Origin: Telopea speciosissima
Taxonomy: Eukaryota > Streptophyta > Magnoliopsida > Proteales > Proteaceae
NCBI RefSeq assembly: GCF_018873765.1
Contig: NC_057916.1
Location: forward strand, 28,433,501 to 28,497,500
DNA length: 64,000 nucleotides
Direction: 5' to 3'
Below are positions 1 to 11,742 of the stretch, piece by piece. Numbering within the stretch: the stretch's first letter is position 1; every line of letters begins with the position of its first letter. The translations under genes and the position numbers were made by a program. Below the pieces are notes generated by a model, which was not told the DNA's origin, made no database searches, and worked only from the letters and a program-made list of their open reading frames with translations.

Positions 1-76
1 GTGGTGTCTGATAGTTTCATTGCAAAAATCGGTTCATGACGAACTGTTTTACTTTTTTTCGGATTTGAATTATTAG

Positions 77-3000
77 GGCACCTCTGCCGATCAAGATACT
101 CGTTTCTCGAATAAACAGGCGAAGCTGATGAAATCCCAGAAGTTCGCTTCGGAATTGGATCATGTGGTTCGTTTTCGTTCTTGTTCGTTGTATTTAGTTC
201 AGCACGAGAAAGTTAGGGCTTAGTGAAGCTCGAAAAGCTTCAGTCGAAAGTAATCCTTTTCAGCTCCAAAGTATATATATAAAAAAATAAAAATTTTCCG
301 TTTCTCAACTTTTTGTGTTTAGGTGGATATGACTAAGGTGAAGATAGACACGATCAAACCCTGGATAGCTAAGAGGGTAACAGAGATTCTTGGATTCGAG
401 GACGAAGTTCTGATCAATTTCATATATGGACTGCTTGATAGAAAGGTAACATACGCAATTATATACCCGCCAGGCGGGGATTTGGGGAACTATGGGGGAT
501 TGATTCACACAAACCGTCAAGTTCTCTCATTTGATATTGAGTCTAATTTGCAATTTTTTTAATATGATTTTATTGCAGGACGTGAATGGAAAGGAGGTGC
601 AAATCCAGCTCACTGGATTCATGGAGAAAAACACTGGGAAATTCATGAAAGAACTTTGGACTCTCCTGCTCAGCGCTCAGAAAAATGCTAGCGGTATACC
701 TCAACAGATATTGGATGCAACAGACGAGGAACTTAGGAAGAAGAAGGTTTGACATCATGTGAACTTTTTACTTCACTAGTAACTCCGATTGCTATACATA
801 ATAGTTATTTATTGTCTTAGTTTTGTACATGGTCATTGTAGGCGGAAGCGGATCGAATCACCCATGAAATACATAAGAGGAAAGAGAAAGAGGGAAGGGA
901 GATCCAGCTAGAGAAGCTGAAGAAGATGGTAACTAATTCACTCTATGCCAGTTTTAGCGTGTATGGAGCTTTGGTTTTTTGTTTTAACTCCCGTTTATGT
1001 TTGTTCTGGTACTCAGCTTGCTTCTGCAATTATTTGGGTTCATGTCCTTCTTTGCCTCAAACTACTGTAGGACGTTGGTGATGATGAATTGAGGGCCAAT
1101 AAAGCTGTACCTGATGCAGTCTTGAAGCATTCACAAGCCAGAGACTCCAGTGAAGAGAAAGAAGCTGATAAAAGGAATGGATCTAGGAAGACGAACGGGT
1201 TAGAGCTGAAAATATTTTCTTCTCTTGCATTCTCTTTTTAAATTTTTTTGAAGAGATCTATCTTTAGTACTCACTTTCTGTTTTCATTTATCTTTCCATC
1301 AATGTATAATCTTCATGTTATGTTTTGGAACTTTTGATATGTTTTGTAGTAAATTGGTATGTGTTCGATTTATGTATTCAAGTTGATCACTTTGAAGTTT
1401 GAACAGGTAGCGTAGGACCTGAATATGTAATTAATCCTCCCCCGATGTTGAGAAGGGGAAAATGGTTGTTCTTTTTAGTTCCTTCAATGGCAATGCTTCG
1501 AAATCTGTAACTTCATGTATCATGAGTAGTTATGTTGTTATGATCTACCCGGCTGCTCAATGTGACTAAGCCTAGTCTTGTACACATTGACCAGCTTGAT
1601 GGCCAAAATGTAGTATTTTTTCCTTCTATTTTTTTTTCTATAGAAAGAGAGAAGGGGGTTTGAGATTGTATGTCTCAAGGCCTATCCAAGGAGGTAATAG
1701 CAGCAATGCTTTTACTGAAGATGATCGAATAGGAAATCGTCATTGTGGAGGAGTTCCCAGGAAGGAAAGACCATTAACATCTCTGAGTTCACTATTTACT
1801 ATAAAAGAAAGAAAGAAAGAAAGAAAGAAAGCATCTATGACTATGAGGTTGCTGTATGATGGTTACTGAAAATTTACAATCTTCAACAAGTCTAGGTATT
1901 GAAAGGATAAGGTTATGGCAAACAAAATTGGCTTTATAAGTCTGGAATATTAGTCTTCTATTTTTGGGTATTCTCTCCACCTGGTTCTGATCATGTGGAT
2001 GTTAACGTTTATACTCTTTGTATGTGCTGTTCCGACTTTCTGTTGTGTGTGCTAGGTAGGACATTTCCACAGAGTAATGGTATATCAGAAGGTTGGTACC
2101 TATCCTCCAACCCCTTGTCTCTCCAACCAAATTCATCCCCCTCACTTGAGTGAAACCCTGCGGCTTTGGTAAGCAGAGCTGCTCTGCATCCCTGCCACTC
2201 TCCCACCAACAATGTAAAGGGGGGTGGGGAGAAATTGGGGATAGGAATATTAATACTGTGGGGTTCTCATTTCTTTGTCATTCTGCCACCCTCTCAACAA
2301 TGATGAGAAAAAAAGAAGAAAGAAATTGGGCTAAAAATATTATTACCATTGGGTTCCCTGATTGTTTATGACCATTTTATTTGTGGCTGCGCTATTTTCT
2401 TCTACTTGTTATGATGACATATTTCTTCAGGCCTCTGTCAAAAAAAAAAAAACAAAAAAGGAAAAGAAAAATATTAGTAATATAAAAATTACATGAAGTT
2501 ACAAAAACAGACAAGAAGAGAGAATGTGAGAGCAGGAAAGATGGTAGGGAGGGAGGACCCTGTACTGAATATCCATACATTTTCAAGGCATCAGTTCACA
2601 TAAAATTATAAGTTCAAAACCAACAAATGATTACAATGGGGAAAATCCTTTGAATCATTTGCCACTTGAACTTTGTGACTAATCTGTGGATAGAATGCTC
2701 AACAAGTGAACTGAGGGGCTATAAATCAACTTTATTGGTCTGTATCTATATTTCAGTCTATAGGTTTATGCATGAGAACGAAGAACAACAGTTGTTTAAA
2801 TTCTTCATTTTCTGTTAGTGTAATTAATAGGACTATTACTGCTAGATCAGGATGGAAGATAACTGCTTCTCCTATGCTTAAGCTGGTGGAAGCATGAGAA
2901 ACATGTAGTTATCGTTTTTCTTTTAGCTTTTGGGACCAACATTAGTGCAAGAGTACCATTACCTCAATAGTCATTTTTCTAAAGAACGGTGGTGATTAAG

Positions 3001-6000
3001 AAAACAAAATTGTTGTAACTTTCTTAGATTCAATGTAAAATCAAATTTGAATAGGGACTGGTGGTGGATAGAAAATGAATTATTTTGTATGTAGGGTCCT
3101 AAAAAGTGTCCTTTATTTCTTTTTCCTGTACTCCCTATGATGAATATTGGTCGTTTTTTTTATTATCAATACTCACTGAGATCTAGCTCATTGGTTTATT
3201 GCTCTGTGGGGCAATCATTTTCCATCAATCAAGCAATTGGCAGGCCTAAATTCTTATTCAAGAATTTCAGATCAGTATTATTGTCATTGTTGTTGTAGAA
3301 TCATTTCCTTCCCATGCAGGTCTATCTGTTAACCCAACGGATATATCTGCCCCATGGCAGTTCTGGTGGCACTCAATTTCTGATGCCAGTAGATGTTTAT
3401 GAGTAGTATCACTTGCATGTTTAAACTTATCTATCTAGTCCCCAAATATGAAAGATTTTTCTTGTCTGTTTAGCAGGGCTTTGAAATCTCCAAATTCAGT
3501 GGATCGTTCCCCTTTTAGTCGGTAAGTGTTCTACTCTTTATGTTTGGCAATAATTGACTTCCCTAACTTGACAAAATCATGTAAATTTGTGTTTGGTTGC
3601 TTCTGCAACAGCTCTCCTTCCAGGTCAGTCAGCAAGTCATTTTCCAATTCAAGGAGCTACTCAGAGTATGTTTTCTTTTCTCTTCTTCCAGCAATAACAC
3701 TTGTTTAGATTTTGTACAATTCGATTAACTGCATTTAGGTTGCATCATTTTGATGTGTTTCTTTGCTTCTCTTGTTCCAGCACATAATGACTTAATAGTA
3801 CCTATAATCTAAATTACTTTCCATTTTCTTCAATTATTTTGACTACTCAATGTATACCTTTCATAGTGAAAGGCACAGATCAAGAAGCATGTCCAGATCA
3901 CCTAAACCACGAGAGCGTTCTATTTCTCCCCAAAAGCGGAATCGATCTCCAAGGAGGCGGTCTGTTTCTCCTCGTTACCGGCATTCACCACGAAAACCTC
4001 GTTCTCCTTTGCGGCAGAGATCACATCATTCAAGACATAGGTCATCATCATATTCAAAGCGAAGATCTCTTTCTCCAGTGCGGCATAGACTCTCCTCTCC
4101 GTCAAGACGTAGATCACCTTCTCCTGTGCGGCGTAGATTGCGTTCTCCTTTGAGAAATAGATCACCCTCTCCCGTGCGACGTAGATCACCTTCTCCTGTA
4201 CGACGTCGATCACGTAGATCTCCATCACCTCCACATCGAAGGTCTCCTCCTATGCGTCGAAGGTCTCCACTTAGTGTCCGTAGGAGGTCACCGACTCCTT
4301 CCCGGCGTCGGTCTCCTCCGAGGTGGAGTTCCCCATCACCAGTTCGGGGCAGGTCACCCTCTCCAGTTAGGAGATTTTCTCCTCCTAGGTCCCCAAGCCA
4401 TAGGAGGAGATCACCATTGCAATCTTCAAGACTAAGATATAGGTATTTGAATTGAACTTGTTTTGATGTTTTCTCATCCCCCTCCCTCTCTTCAGTTCTT
4501 CAATCAGATTGTGCATGTGCAGGAGTCGTAGTCCTTATAAAAGTCGCAGTCCTGCATATCGAAGTCGTAGAAGCCTAAGTAGGGACCGTGATCGTAGATC
4601 TAATGGTATGGAATCCAGAAGTGCACGTGATGATTATGTCTCTCAAAGGTATTGCAATGTCCATGATAGATTTCTGTTTGATATTGATGGTGGTGTTTTA
4701 TTCTCTTCGTAGGGAACCATTGATTACATTATCTTTTACAATCTCATAAAACCTGGTGCAGGGCCCGTGGGAAAACATCTCCTGTTCGTCATACTCCCAA
4801 GAGAGAGGTTGAACGACTAGGTCAGGCACACAGGGGATCAGATTCAGAGTCTCGCCAACCACGAATTTCATTGAGGTCACCACAACGAGATCCTACCGTC
4901 CGAAGCAATGCCAATCAGAAAAAAGTTGCTATGGCTCATTCACCAGAATTCTCTCAAAGCCTGTCAGAACCTTCACCGCACATGAGGAAATTAAGCCCTC
5001 ATGAGGATAGGTCAGTTTCATGGTTTTGGTCATTGCTTTATGGCATTGTATATTTTGTTTGTCTCTCTCTTTCCAGTTCTGAGTATGTTCTCTTGCTTCT
5101 ATGTGCTTCTGAAGGCCCTGTGATCCATCTGAGAGTCCTGTGAGGCAAGGGAAAGAAACCATGAGTCATGACAGTCCAAGTCCTGTGAGACGACCAAGAA
5201 AACAAATAGCTCATCATGACAGATCAGAAACAAGTTCGGAGGAAGAGATGAGTTATGCCAGGTTGAATTTCACATTGATCTTCTCCAGCATTTCTTGTTC
5301 AAATTGTGACCTTGTAACGCTGCTTCAACATGTTCTCTTTGGTTGTTCAGTTTATATAAATTACTATGTTTGTCTTGTGTATTTTAGGGAGGATGGGGAT
5401 TATAGAATTAATTCTTCAGAAAGAAGAATCAGGCAGTCACCCACATTTGGCCATCAGAACAATTATTCTGTGAAGGACTTCCAAGAGAAAGTGTACTCTC
5501 CTGAAAGAGTGGAAGGTCATCAGTCTGCTGAAGCTATAGGCAGTCTAGATAACACAGAATTGAGAAAGAAAGACCAGGACAAACAGAGGTATGCCGTCTT
5601 CTCACTAATTTACCTTCGTGTCTGTGAAGCCTGTAAGAAATGATGATGTCTAACTTTTGTGGCAGTTTGAAAGCTTCAATGGGGACTGCTCATTCAGAAA
5701 GTCCCAGCCAAAAAGATTCTACCGTGTTGGGAAATGTTGAGTATGGACCTTGGAGGCCGGATGGAAGAAGCTTTGTACCCGATGATATTCAGGATGGACA
5801 ACAATCTGCCAAGAAAAGTGGAAGAGATTCTCCTTCATTAAGTGAAAAATTACAGAAATCATATTCCAGAGAATGTAATAAATCGGAGGAGAGGAAGCAT
5901 TCTCATTCAAGCAATGCTGAGGAAAGGGACCGGGGTCACAAGACAGAGGTATTACGGACATCATTGAAGAAGGTTGATAGGAAGAATCGTCCTGGTTCCT

Positions 6001-6455
6001 CAAATTCTGATTCAGAGGAAAATGAGGAATACAGACGTGATTACATGGAGAAGAGAAAGCATAAGAGATCAAGTAGGCATGAAGTGGATTTGGATGATAA
6101 TGCATCATATGATGATTCTGAAATTGATGAGAGGAAGGAGGCCAAGAGAAGAAGGAAGGAAGAGAAGAGATTGAGGAAAGAGGAGAGGCGGCGACGGCGT
6201 GAAGAACGGCACCGTAGAAGGGAAGAACGCCGTGCAAGCAAGCTGAAAGCCAAGTCAATGGACACAGTCACTCCACCTTCAGATTGTGAAAAAATCCGAA
6301 ATGATGTTGTTGATTCAGAACTTGACGTTGATGCCAGGAAAGAGTCAAATCCAAGTGAAACTGAAAAGCCAGAGTCAGAGCAGAAAAAACTTGAGATTGA
6401 GCTGCGAAAGAAGGCTCTTGAATCTCTAAGAGCAAAGAAGGGCATTAGTCACTAA
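77..6455 (+). CDS. SRRM1-like PWI-domain, RS-rich splicing factor (5' partial)
   Basis: Exons read by eye with GT-AG borders and continuous phase: 77-163, 323-445, 579-746, 842-928, 1071-1198, 3477-3521, 3612-3665, 3867-4442, 4523-4648, 4762-5010, 5115-5261, 5388-5588, 5666-6455 (TAA). They encode 926 residues. The first exon here starts in phase 0 at GTSADQDTRF, so a short initiating exon (about seven residues in plant homologues) lies upstream. Residues about 30-126 form a PWI domain (IKPWIAKRV, then GFEDEVLINFIYGLLD), which binds nucleic acid. The middle is an RS domain with repeated SPSPVRRR units (exon 3867-4442), and the C-terminus is a charged KR/E-rich helix ending KKGISH. SRRM1-type proteins are nuclear co-activators that bridge SR proteins and snRNPs in splicing. 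Intron 1199-3476 is by far the longest. Family assignment is strong; exon 5115-5261 has the least certain acceptor. Confidence 0.9.
1804..1831. repeat. (GAAA)n microsatellite in the 2.3 kb intron
   Basis: About seven GAAA units lie inside the long intron (1199-3476) of the PWI/RS gene. The rest of that intron shows no coding signal; it holds an imperfect direct duplication of about 80 bp (about 2186-2266 and 2278-2356) and an A-rich tract near 2440-2475. Confidence 0.7.
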
Positions 6456-7601
6456 ATTGTTCTTGTTTTGGATCATCTTGCAGTTGTTCTTTTTTATTGA
6501 CATTATCAGTTAACATTTACTACTAGGCAATATTTTACTAGAAATGGCAGTTTTCCTGTTATATGTCATAGCTGTTTAATGTAGTCTGTGTTTACTGCTT
6601 TCAGCTTTACTGGATAAATGAAGATTCCTGAGCTATACTAGATGTGCAACTTTGTGCAGAACTTGCTTCTAGATTTTTCTGGTAATATTTGCCTTCCCTT
6701 TGTTGGGAATTTGAATTTTTTTTGAGGCTTGATATGAGAACAGCTCAACATGCTGAAGGATTCGTATTTCATGTAACTGGCCACTGTATATTGCAATTTT
6801 GTTTGGTTTACAGAACTGCCTGTAGCATTGAACTATATGATGTGTTATGAAAGTTCAGAATTTAATACATTGATACACTAATAAAATATACGGGGTGTTC
6901 AAATTGCTTAGAACTAGAGAAATGAAACCTAGAGGTCTTGGAAGTTTTGTCTAATATGAGGTGAATACTAAATCAGCTTTGTGATTGATTGATAGATGAG
7001 AATACTGTCAACTAGATGACTTGGTTGAGCAGGGCCTTATGCAGAGCCAGTTTTTGTACATCAAATCAGGTGATATGTCATACATACTTTGTGGGATTTT
7101 TAGAAAGAAGACTCCAGTCTCTATTGGTTGAAACCTCTTTACATGTAATTAGTTGAGTTGTCTTGAATTGTATTATATTGCGGTTTAACCTCTGTATGGT
7201 TGGCAGCTTGACAATGCTGGGGACTGTTTTAAAATTCACCAAGATGATATAGGCTACCGACTCATCCTATCTTGATCTTGATGTCAGCTCTTAACTTTCT
7301 GTGGACCACATCACAATGTATGTATAAATGCTGATAAATTATAAAAGTTTATGCAAATTTTTTTTTTCATTTGAATTTTGAAGTTGATTATGTTGGTACT
7401 TACCAGGGATCGTTTGTTCGTTTGTTTCTTCTTTTTTTCGCTGTCTTTTGATGGAAGTGGGATTCTGCTAATGTGGTGTCTTACTGAATGAAATCTGGAC
7501 ATAAATTTCTTATTTGTTTCATCCATGTACTTTTCCTTTTTGTTTTTATTTCTCTTGACCTTTTCGTATTGCAGTTTTGATTTTATCTGAAAATTGACCT
7601 G
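6456..7601 (+). other. 3' UTR of the PWI/RS gene and intergenic DNA
   Basis: AT-rich sequence without a coding signal follows the stop codon. An AATAAA at 6880-6885 is a plausible polyadenylation signal for the gene just upstream. Nothing else is recognised up to the edge of the LTR element. Confidence 0.5.
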
Positions 7602-7605
7602 ATAA

Positions 7606-8787
7606 TGTAGTCCTAGGTAGGGGTAATCCCACTAGGAGCCAGGGTAATAGGGTCACACACAAGGGCTGGCCGATTGGGTTAGGGTTCAGAAATTTAGGTC
7701 AAAACTAGGGTTAGAGTTGGACAATGGCAATGGGGTTTATGGGGTTTTAATGTGCAGGTCTAAGGTGCTTTTATGGCATATAAATAATAGGATTTGGGAA
7801 GGTTTTCAAATTCTGCAATTTTGGACAGAATTGAGTTGCAGGTTTTGGGTTTTAATGGAGTGGAGGAATGGAGGGGATAGAGTGGGAGTTATGAGCTGGG
7901 TTTTGGGTTGAGTGTGGGGAGAAGTGTGGGGGATACATGCTAGAAGTTTGGTTTGAAACTGATGGACAGATCTGAAGTTATGAAGGAGTCCTAGTTAAGG
8001 TAGGAGTTGCAGGTTTAATGGAGGTTAGGGTTTGATGGATGGAGGGGGGGTGTAGATTAGGTCTAATGAAGGGGAATGGCTGGACAGATTAGAAGAAGAA
8101 GATTTGAAATCAAATTGCAGATTCAAACTTACTTGATTGCAGAGAACAATGGCAGCAGCTTGATAACTTGAAGAAACCTCCCGATTTTCACGATGCAAGG
8201 AGTCCACCCACCCTATCCACCTTGAGATCCACAAGGATATACACTCACAAAGAACAGCAGCAATGGTAGCAAGCAAAAAGCTAATTTTTATTAATCAAAT
8301 TCGTATTCAATGCTGGCCTCCCTTACAAACTTATATAGAAGACTCAAAAATAGACTTAGACACTAAAAAGGAAAAGCCTAACCCTATCCCTAACCTATTA
8401 GGTAACTTAAACTGACTAGGAAACTAGAATACTAAAGGAAATAGACTCAAAACATGGCTGGACTTATCGAGTCCTAATCCAGCCCAACTTGCATCACATG
8501 ACCACTTAAGTTGTCACATGACCACTTAACTAAGTCACATGATCACTTAAATTGAACCAATTGGATGCAACCAATGTGAACCGGTTCAATTAAAAAACAT
8601 AAAAATAAACCAAGTATTGGGCTAATTCCGTATGCAACCTATATACCCCTAGTTTAGGCTCATTAAAGTGGCCTATTACATAGAAAACCCTTGGGATCAA
8701 AGGCCCAACATATATATATATATATATATCCCAACCCTAGACTTATTTCTAAAGAAATAAGCCCTATTTGCTAATGAATCTGCGTCA
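7606..8787 (-). repeat. 3' LTR of the minus-strand short LTR element
   Basis: This copy matches 9757-10891 almost base for base; it is longer mainly through small insertions such as an extended (TA)n near 8710-8730. With TG/CA ends it would run from TGTAGTCC to CTGCGTCA. It is the 3' LTR because the purine tract abuts its inner edge. Confidence 0.85.
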
Positions 8788-9319
8788 ACTCTCTCCAGTT
8801 TGAAAAAATTCGTCCTCGAATTTTGTACTGATGAGGGGGAAACAACATGTGAGTAGCAGCTTTGACCATTCCCAGGCAGAATTCTGGTTGCTTGTAGACT
8901 TTAGGGATGTAGTCTTCAAGGCGTGGAGCGTTTTCTTCAAAGAACCATAGTGGCATAACAAATCCTATGTGCTTGACCTTTTCAAGGTCAACATCTTGGA
9001 TGTCGATGATTTCTTGTGGAGTGTTCTCTATCACCACTTCATCTTCCATGTCCTTAGCCTTGTCTACTTTGCTCTCTTCAGTGTAGACCTCTTCAGTAGA
9101 ATCTTCTACAATTGTGTGTTGGACCTCCACATCAATTTGATGGCCGAGCTTCTCAATCATGATCTCAACTACTGGTGCAGCTTGGTCTACTTGAATTTCT
9201 TTAGCTATAGGTTCTTGAATCTCTTCAACACAAACCGCCTTAGTAGAATCTTCTGTTGGTGCATCAGCCATTGGTGAAACTTCAAACACAGTCGATGCCA
9301 CTTGCGTTGGAGTTGACAT
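8771..9319 (-). CDS. Unrecognised acidic ORF inside the short LTR element
   Basis: A 182-residue open frame from a true ATG, with an acidic, Glu/Asp/Val-rich first two thirds (repeated VEEIQEP / VEIMIEK-type segments) and a more ordinary C-terminal third ending SNWRELTQIH. Its stop lies just inside the 3' LTR. No domain is recognised. It sits second after the primer site on the same strand as the element, so it may be a vestigial or element-specific protein. It could equally be a chance open frame in a decayed region. Confidence 0.35.
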   Translation of the reverse strand: MSTPTQVASTVFEVSPMADAPTEDSTKAVCVEEIQEPIAKEIQVDQAAPVVEIMIEKLGHQIDVEVQHTIVEDSTEEVYTEESKVDKAKDMEDEVVIENTPQEIIDIQDVDLEKVKHIGFVMPLWFFEENAPRLEDYIPKVYKQPEFCLGMVKAATHMLFPPHQYKIRGRIFSNWRELTQIH

Positions 9320-9516
9320 GTTCGGCAGTCCTTGTGGCTGTACAGTCGATGTGGTAACCTTTGGTTGTAACCCTTTTAGAGTAAAACAATGGTATAGACC
9401 GTGTTGATCATATAGGACACACGAGTTGTTTTCAGGTTCAATTCAACCTTGTCGCTCGTCCAACCAATCACAACCTACTGCAATAATGGTACCGGCTGAC
9501 ACCAAGCACCGTCAGA

Positions 9517-9738
9517 CTATGAGGAACACTCAAATTCAACAAAGACTTTACCTGTAGGCATGATGCAAATCTCTCCTGATTGGGACAACATATCCACCAC
9601 GGATTGTGAAATAATGTTGTTACGTCGCCTCTCATCAACAATTAATATGGTTGTGCTCCCATTGGGTAGACAAACTCGGGTCTTGAAAACGAAGGGAGGT
9701 GGGTCTTTTGAGGCTTGGTTGGAGCTTCCCTCCAACAT
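9517..9738 (-). CDS. Small ORF after the primer site, weakly protease-like
   Basis: Begins at an ATG that overlaps the end of the primer binding site region (9736-9738) and encodes 73 residues. The stretch TTILIVDERRRNNIISQSV has the pattern of a retroviral-type aspartic protease flap and active-site strand, but the catalytic DSG/DTG is replaced by DER, so it would not be active. The protease resemblance is inference from pattern only. The frame can also be read upstream into the LTR. Confidence 0.35.
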   Translation of the reverse strand: MLEGSSNQASKDPPPFVFKTRVCLPNGSTTILIVDERRRNNIISQSVVDMLSQSGEICIMPTGKVFVEFECSS

Positions 9739-9739
9739 A

Positions 9740-9751
9740 GCTCTGATACCA
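9740..9751 (-). other. Primer binding site (tRNA-iMet)
   Basis: Minus-strand TGGTATCAGAGC matches the 3' end complement of initiator methionine tRNA and follows the 5' LTR within a few bases. It fixes the element's orientation. Confidence 0.85.
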
Positions 9752-9756
9752 ATTAA

Positions 9757-10891
9757 TGTAGTCCTAGGTAGGAGTAATCCCACTAGGAGCCAGGGTAATA
9801 GGGTCACACACAAGGGCTGGTTGATTGGGTTAGGGTTCAGAAATTCAGGTCAAAACTAGGGTTAGGGTTGGACAATGGCAATGGGGTTTATGGGGTTTTA
9901 ATGTGCAGGTCTAGGGTGCTTTTATGGTCTGCAATTTTGGACAGAATTGAGTTGCAGGTTTTGGGTTTTAATGGAGTGGAGGAAGGGAGGGGATAGAGTG
10001 GGGATTATGAGCTGGGTTTTGGGTCGAGTGTGGGGGATATATGCTGGAAGTTTGGTTAGAAATTGATGGACAGATCTGAAGTTATGAAGGAGTCCTAGTT
10101 AAGATAGGAGTTGCAGGTTTAATGGAGGTTAGTGTTTGATGGATGGAGGGGGGGGTGTAGATTAGGTCTAATGAAGGGGAATGGCTGGACAGATTAGAAG
10201 AAGAAGGTTTGAAATCAAATTGCAGATTCAAACTTACTGGATTGCAGAGAACAATGGCAGCAGCTTGATAACTTGAAGAAACCTCCCGATTTTCACGATG
10301 CAAGGAGTCACAGGAGTCCACCCACCCTGTCCACATTGAGATCCACAAGGATATACATTCACAAAGAACAGCAGCAATGGCAACAAGCATGAAACTAATT
10401 TTTATTAATCAAATTCGTATTCAATGTTGGTCTCCCTTACAAACTTATAGAGAAGACTCAAAAATAGACTTAGACACTAAAAAAGAAAGACCTTACCCTA
10501 TCCCTAACCTATTAGGTAACTTAAACTGACTAGGAAACTAGAATACTAAAGGAAATAGACTCAAAACATGGCTGGACTTATCGAGTCCTAATCCAGCACA
10601 ACTTACATCACATGAGCACTTAAGTTGTCACATGACCACTTAACCAAGTCACATGATCACTTAAATTGAACCAATTGGATGCAACCAATTTGAACCGGTT
10701 CAATTAAAAAACATAAAAATAAACTAAGTATTGGGCTAATCCCGTATGCAACCTATATACCTTTAGTTTAGGCTCATTAAAGTGGCCTATTACATAGAAA
10801 ACCCTTGGGATCAAAGGCCCAATATATATATATCCCAACCCTAGACTTATTTCTAAAGAAATAAGCCCTATTTGATGATGAATCTGCATCA
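9757..10891 (-). repeat. 5' LTR of the minus-strand short LTR element
   Basis: Near-identical partner of 7606-8787. The LTR end next to the primer site reads CTACA followed by TTAAT before the primer site. If the LTR is taken to extend through these bases, the primer site is directly adjacent and the outer ACCTG repeats become a clean target duplication. Confidence 0.85.
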
Positions 10892-11149
10892 CCTGGTATT
10901 GTGACCAAAATGAATTATATAGCGGCTGTGGCCTAATAGTAAAATATTGGGTATGGCTTTGTTAGGCCTGACCTCATACATGTGCATAACATCTTTGCTT
11001 CGATAAGTTTGACATGTTGCTCTGTTTTGTGGTTATACTCCAAACGAATGGTAGGTTCACCTTAACAGAGAATGGTATTGATTCTTATAGTTCATGTTTG
11101 ATAGAACTCAAAACTCTGCAATAAAATTGCCCATATACCTGGCAATGTT

Positions 11150-11734
11150 CAAGGTTTCACCAAAATTTTGCTGAATATTTTGCTTTTGCAAGATGGCTAA
11201 ACAGAACCATGTGATATGTAAAAAGTGCAAGGTGACGACATGTGTGGGTTTTGATCAAAACAACACAAACCTTTAATATAAATGTAGAGTTCGAATGGGA
11301 TTTGTTGGTTTCGTTGGTTTCGACTCTTAAGGTTTGTGGGAACTTAGCTCTTTGTGGTTTTGGCCAAATCACTCCTTTACAAGCGTGGAACAAGTTGTTG
11401 GGCAATAGTGGAATGCATCGAAAGTGACAGTTTACTGCATCTGTGGAAGTTTGGTGCAACTGTGCAAGATTCAAAGTGTGGGGAATAGGCCATATGAGAG
11501 AATGTTTTCAGGAGCATACATCGTTTACCACCAACCTGGGATCGGAAGTCAAATTACTATTTTGGGTATGTTTTTTTCAACTTAAGGGTTTCCTATTAGT
11601 TTTGGGACCTAATTTGGCCATTAGGGTCTCAAAAAACAATCCACCGAAGCCTGAACGAAATTTCGTGTTTCTGCGAAATATTTTGGTTTTGAGCCTGATC
11701 GAAACCAGGCTCGAAAATGAAACCTGGAACCTTG
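11150..11734. mobile_element. hAT-type MITE, copy A (585 bp)
   Basis: Termini are CAAGGTTTCACC on the left and, read inward, CAAGGTTCCAGG on the right. It is flanked by GCAATGTT (11142-11149) and ACAATGTT (11735-11742), a 7-of-8 match to an 8-bp target duplication. Subterminal sequence is rich in GAAATTTCG-like palindromes. There is no transposase. Ends and duplication length place it in hAT, related to the 49305-52132 element. Confidence 0.75.
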
Positions 11735-11742
11735 ACAATGTT

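Larger units (their letters stand above)
7602..10891 (-). mobile_element. Short LTR retroelement (LARD/TRIM-like), minus strand
   Basis: Two near-identical direct repeats (about 7606-8787 and 9757-10891) flank only about 970 bp. The orientation is minus: the primer binding site, complementary to tRNA-iMet (TGGTATCAGAGC on the minus strand), lies beside the right-hand repeat, and a purine tract (GGAGAGAGTT on minus) lies beside the left-hand one. No reverse transcriptase, integrase or RNase H is present, so it depends on another element for movement. ACCTG occurs at both outer edges (7597-7601 and 10891-10895) and may be the 5-bp target duplication. Confidence 0.85.

Noticed and set aside
3839..4234. 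ORFs of about 104 residues overlapping the RS exon in other frames
   Set aside because: They are shadows of the repetitive RS coding sequence.
5719..6445. Two long minus-strand ORFs opposite the last exon of the PWI/RS gene
   Set aside because: They mirror the KR/E- and S-rich coding of the plus strand; the plus-strand exon fits phase and family.
8025..10390. Two similar minus-strand ORFs (83 and 102 residues) in the short LTR element
   Set aside because: They are the same LTR sequence seen twice, not a gene pair.
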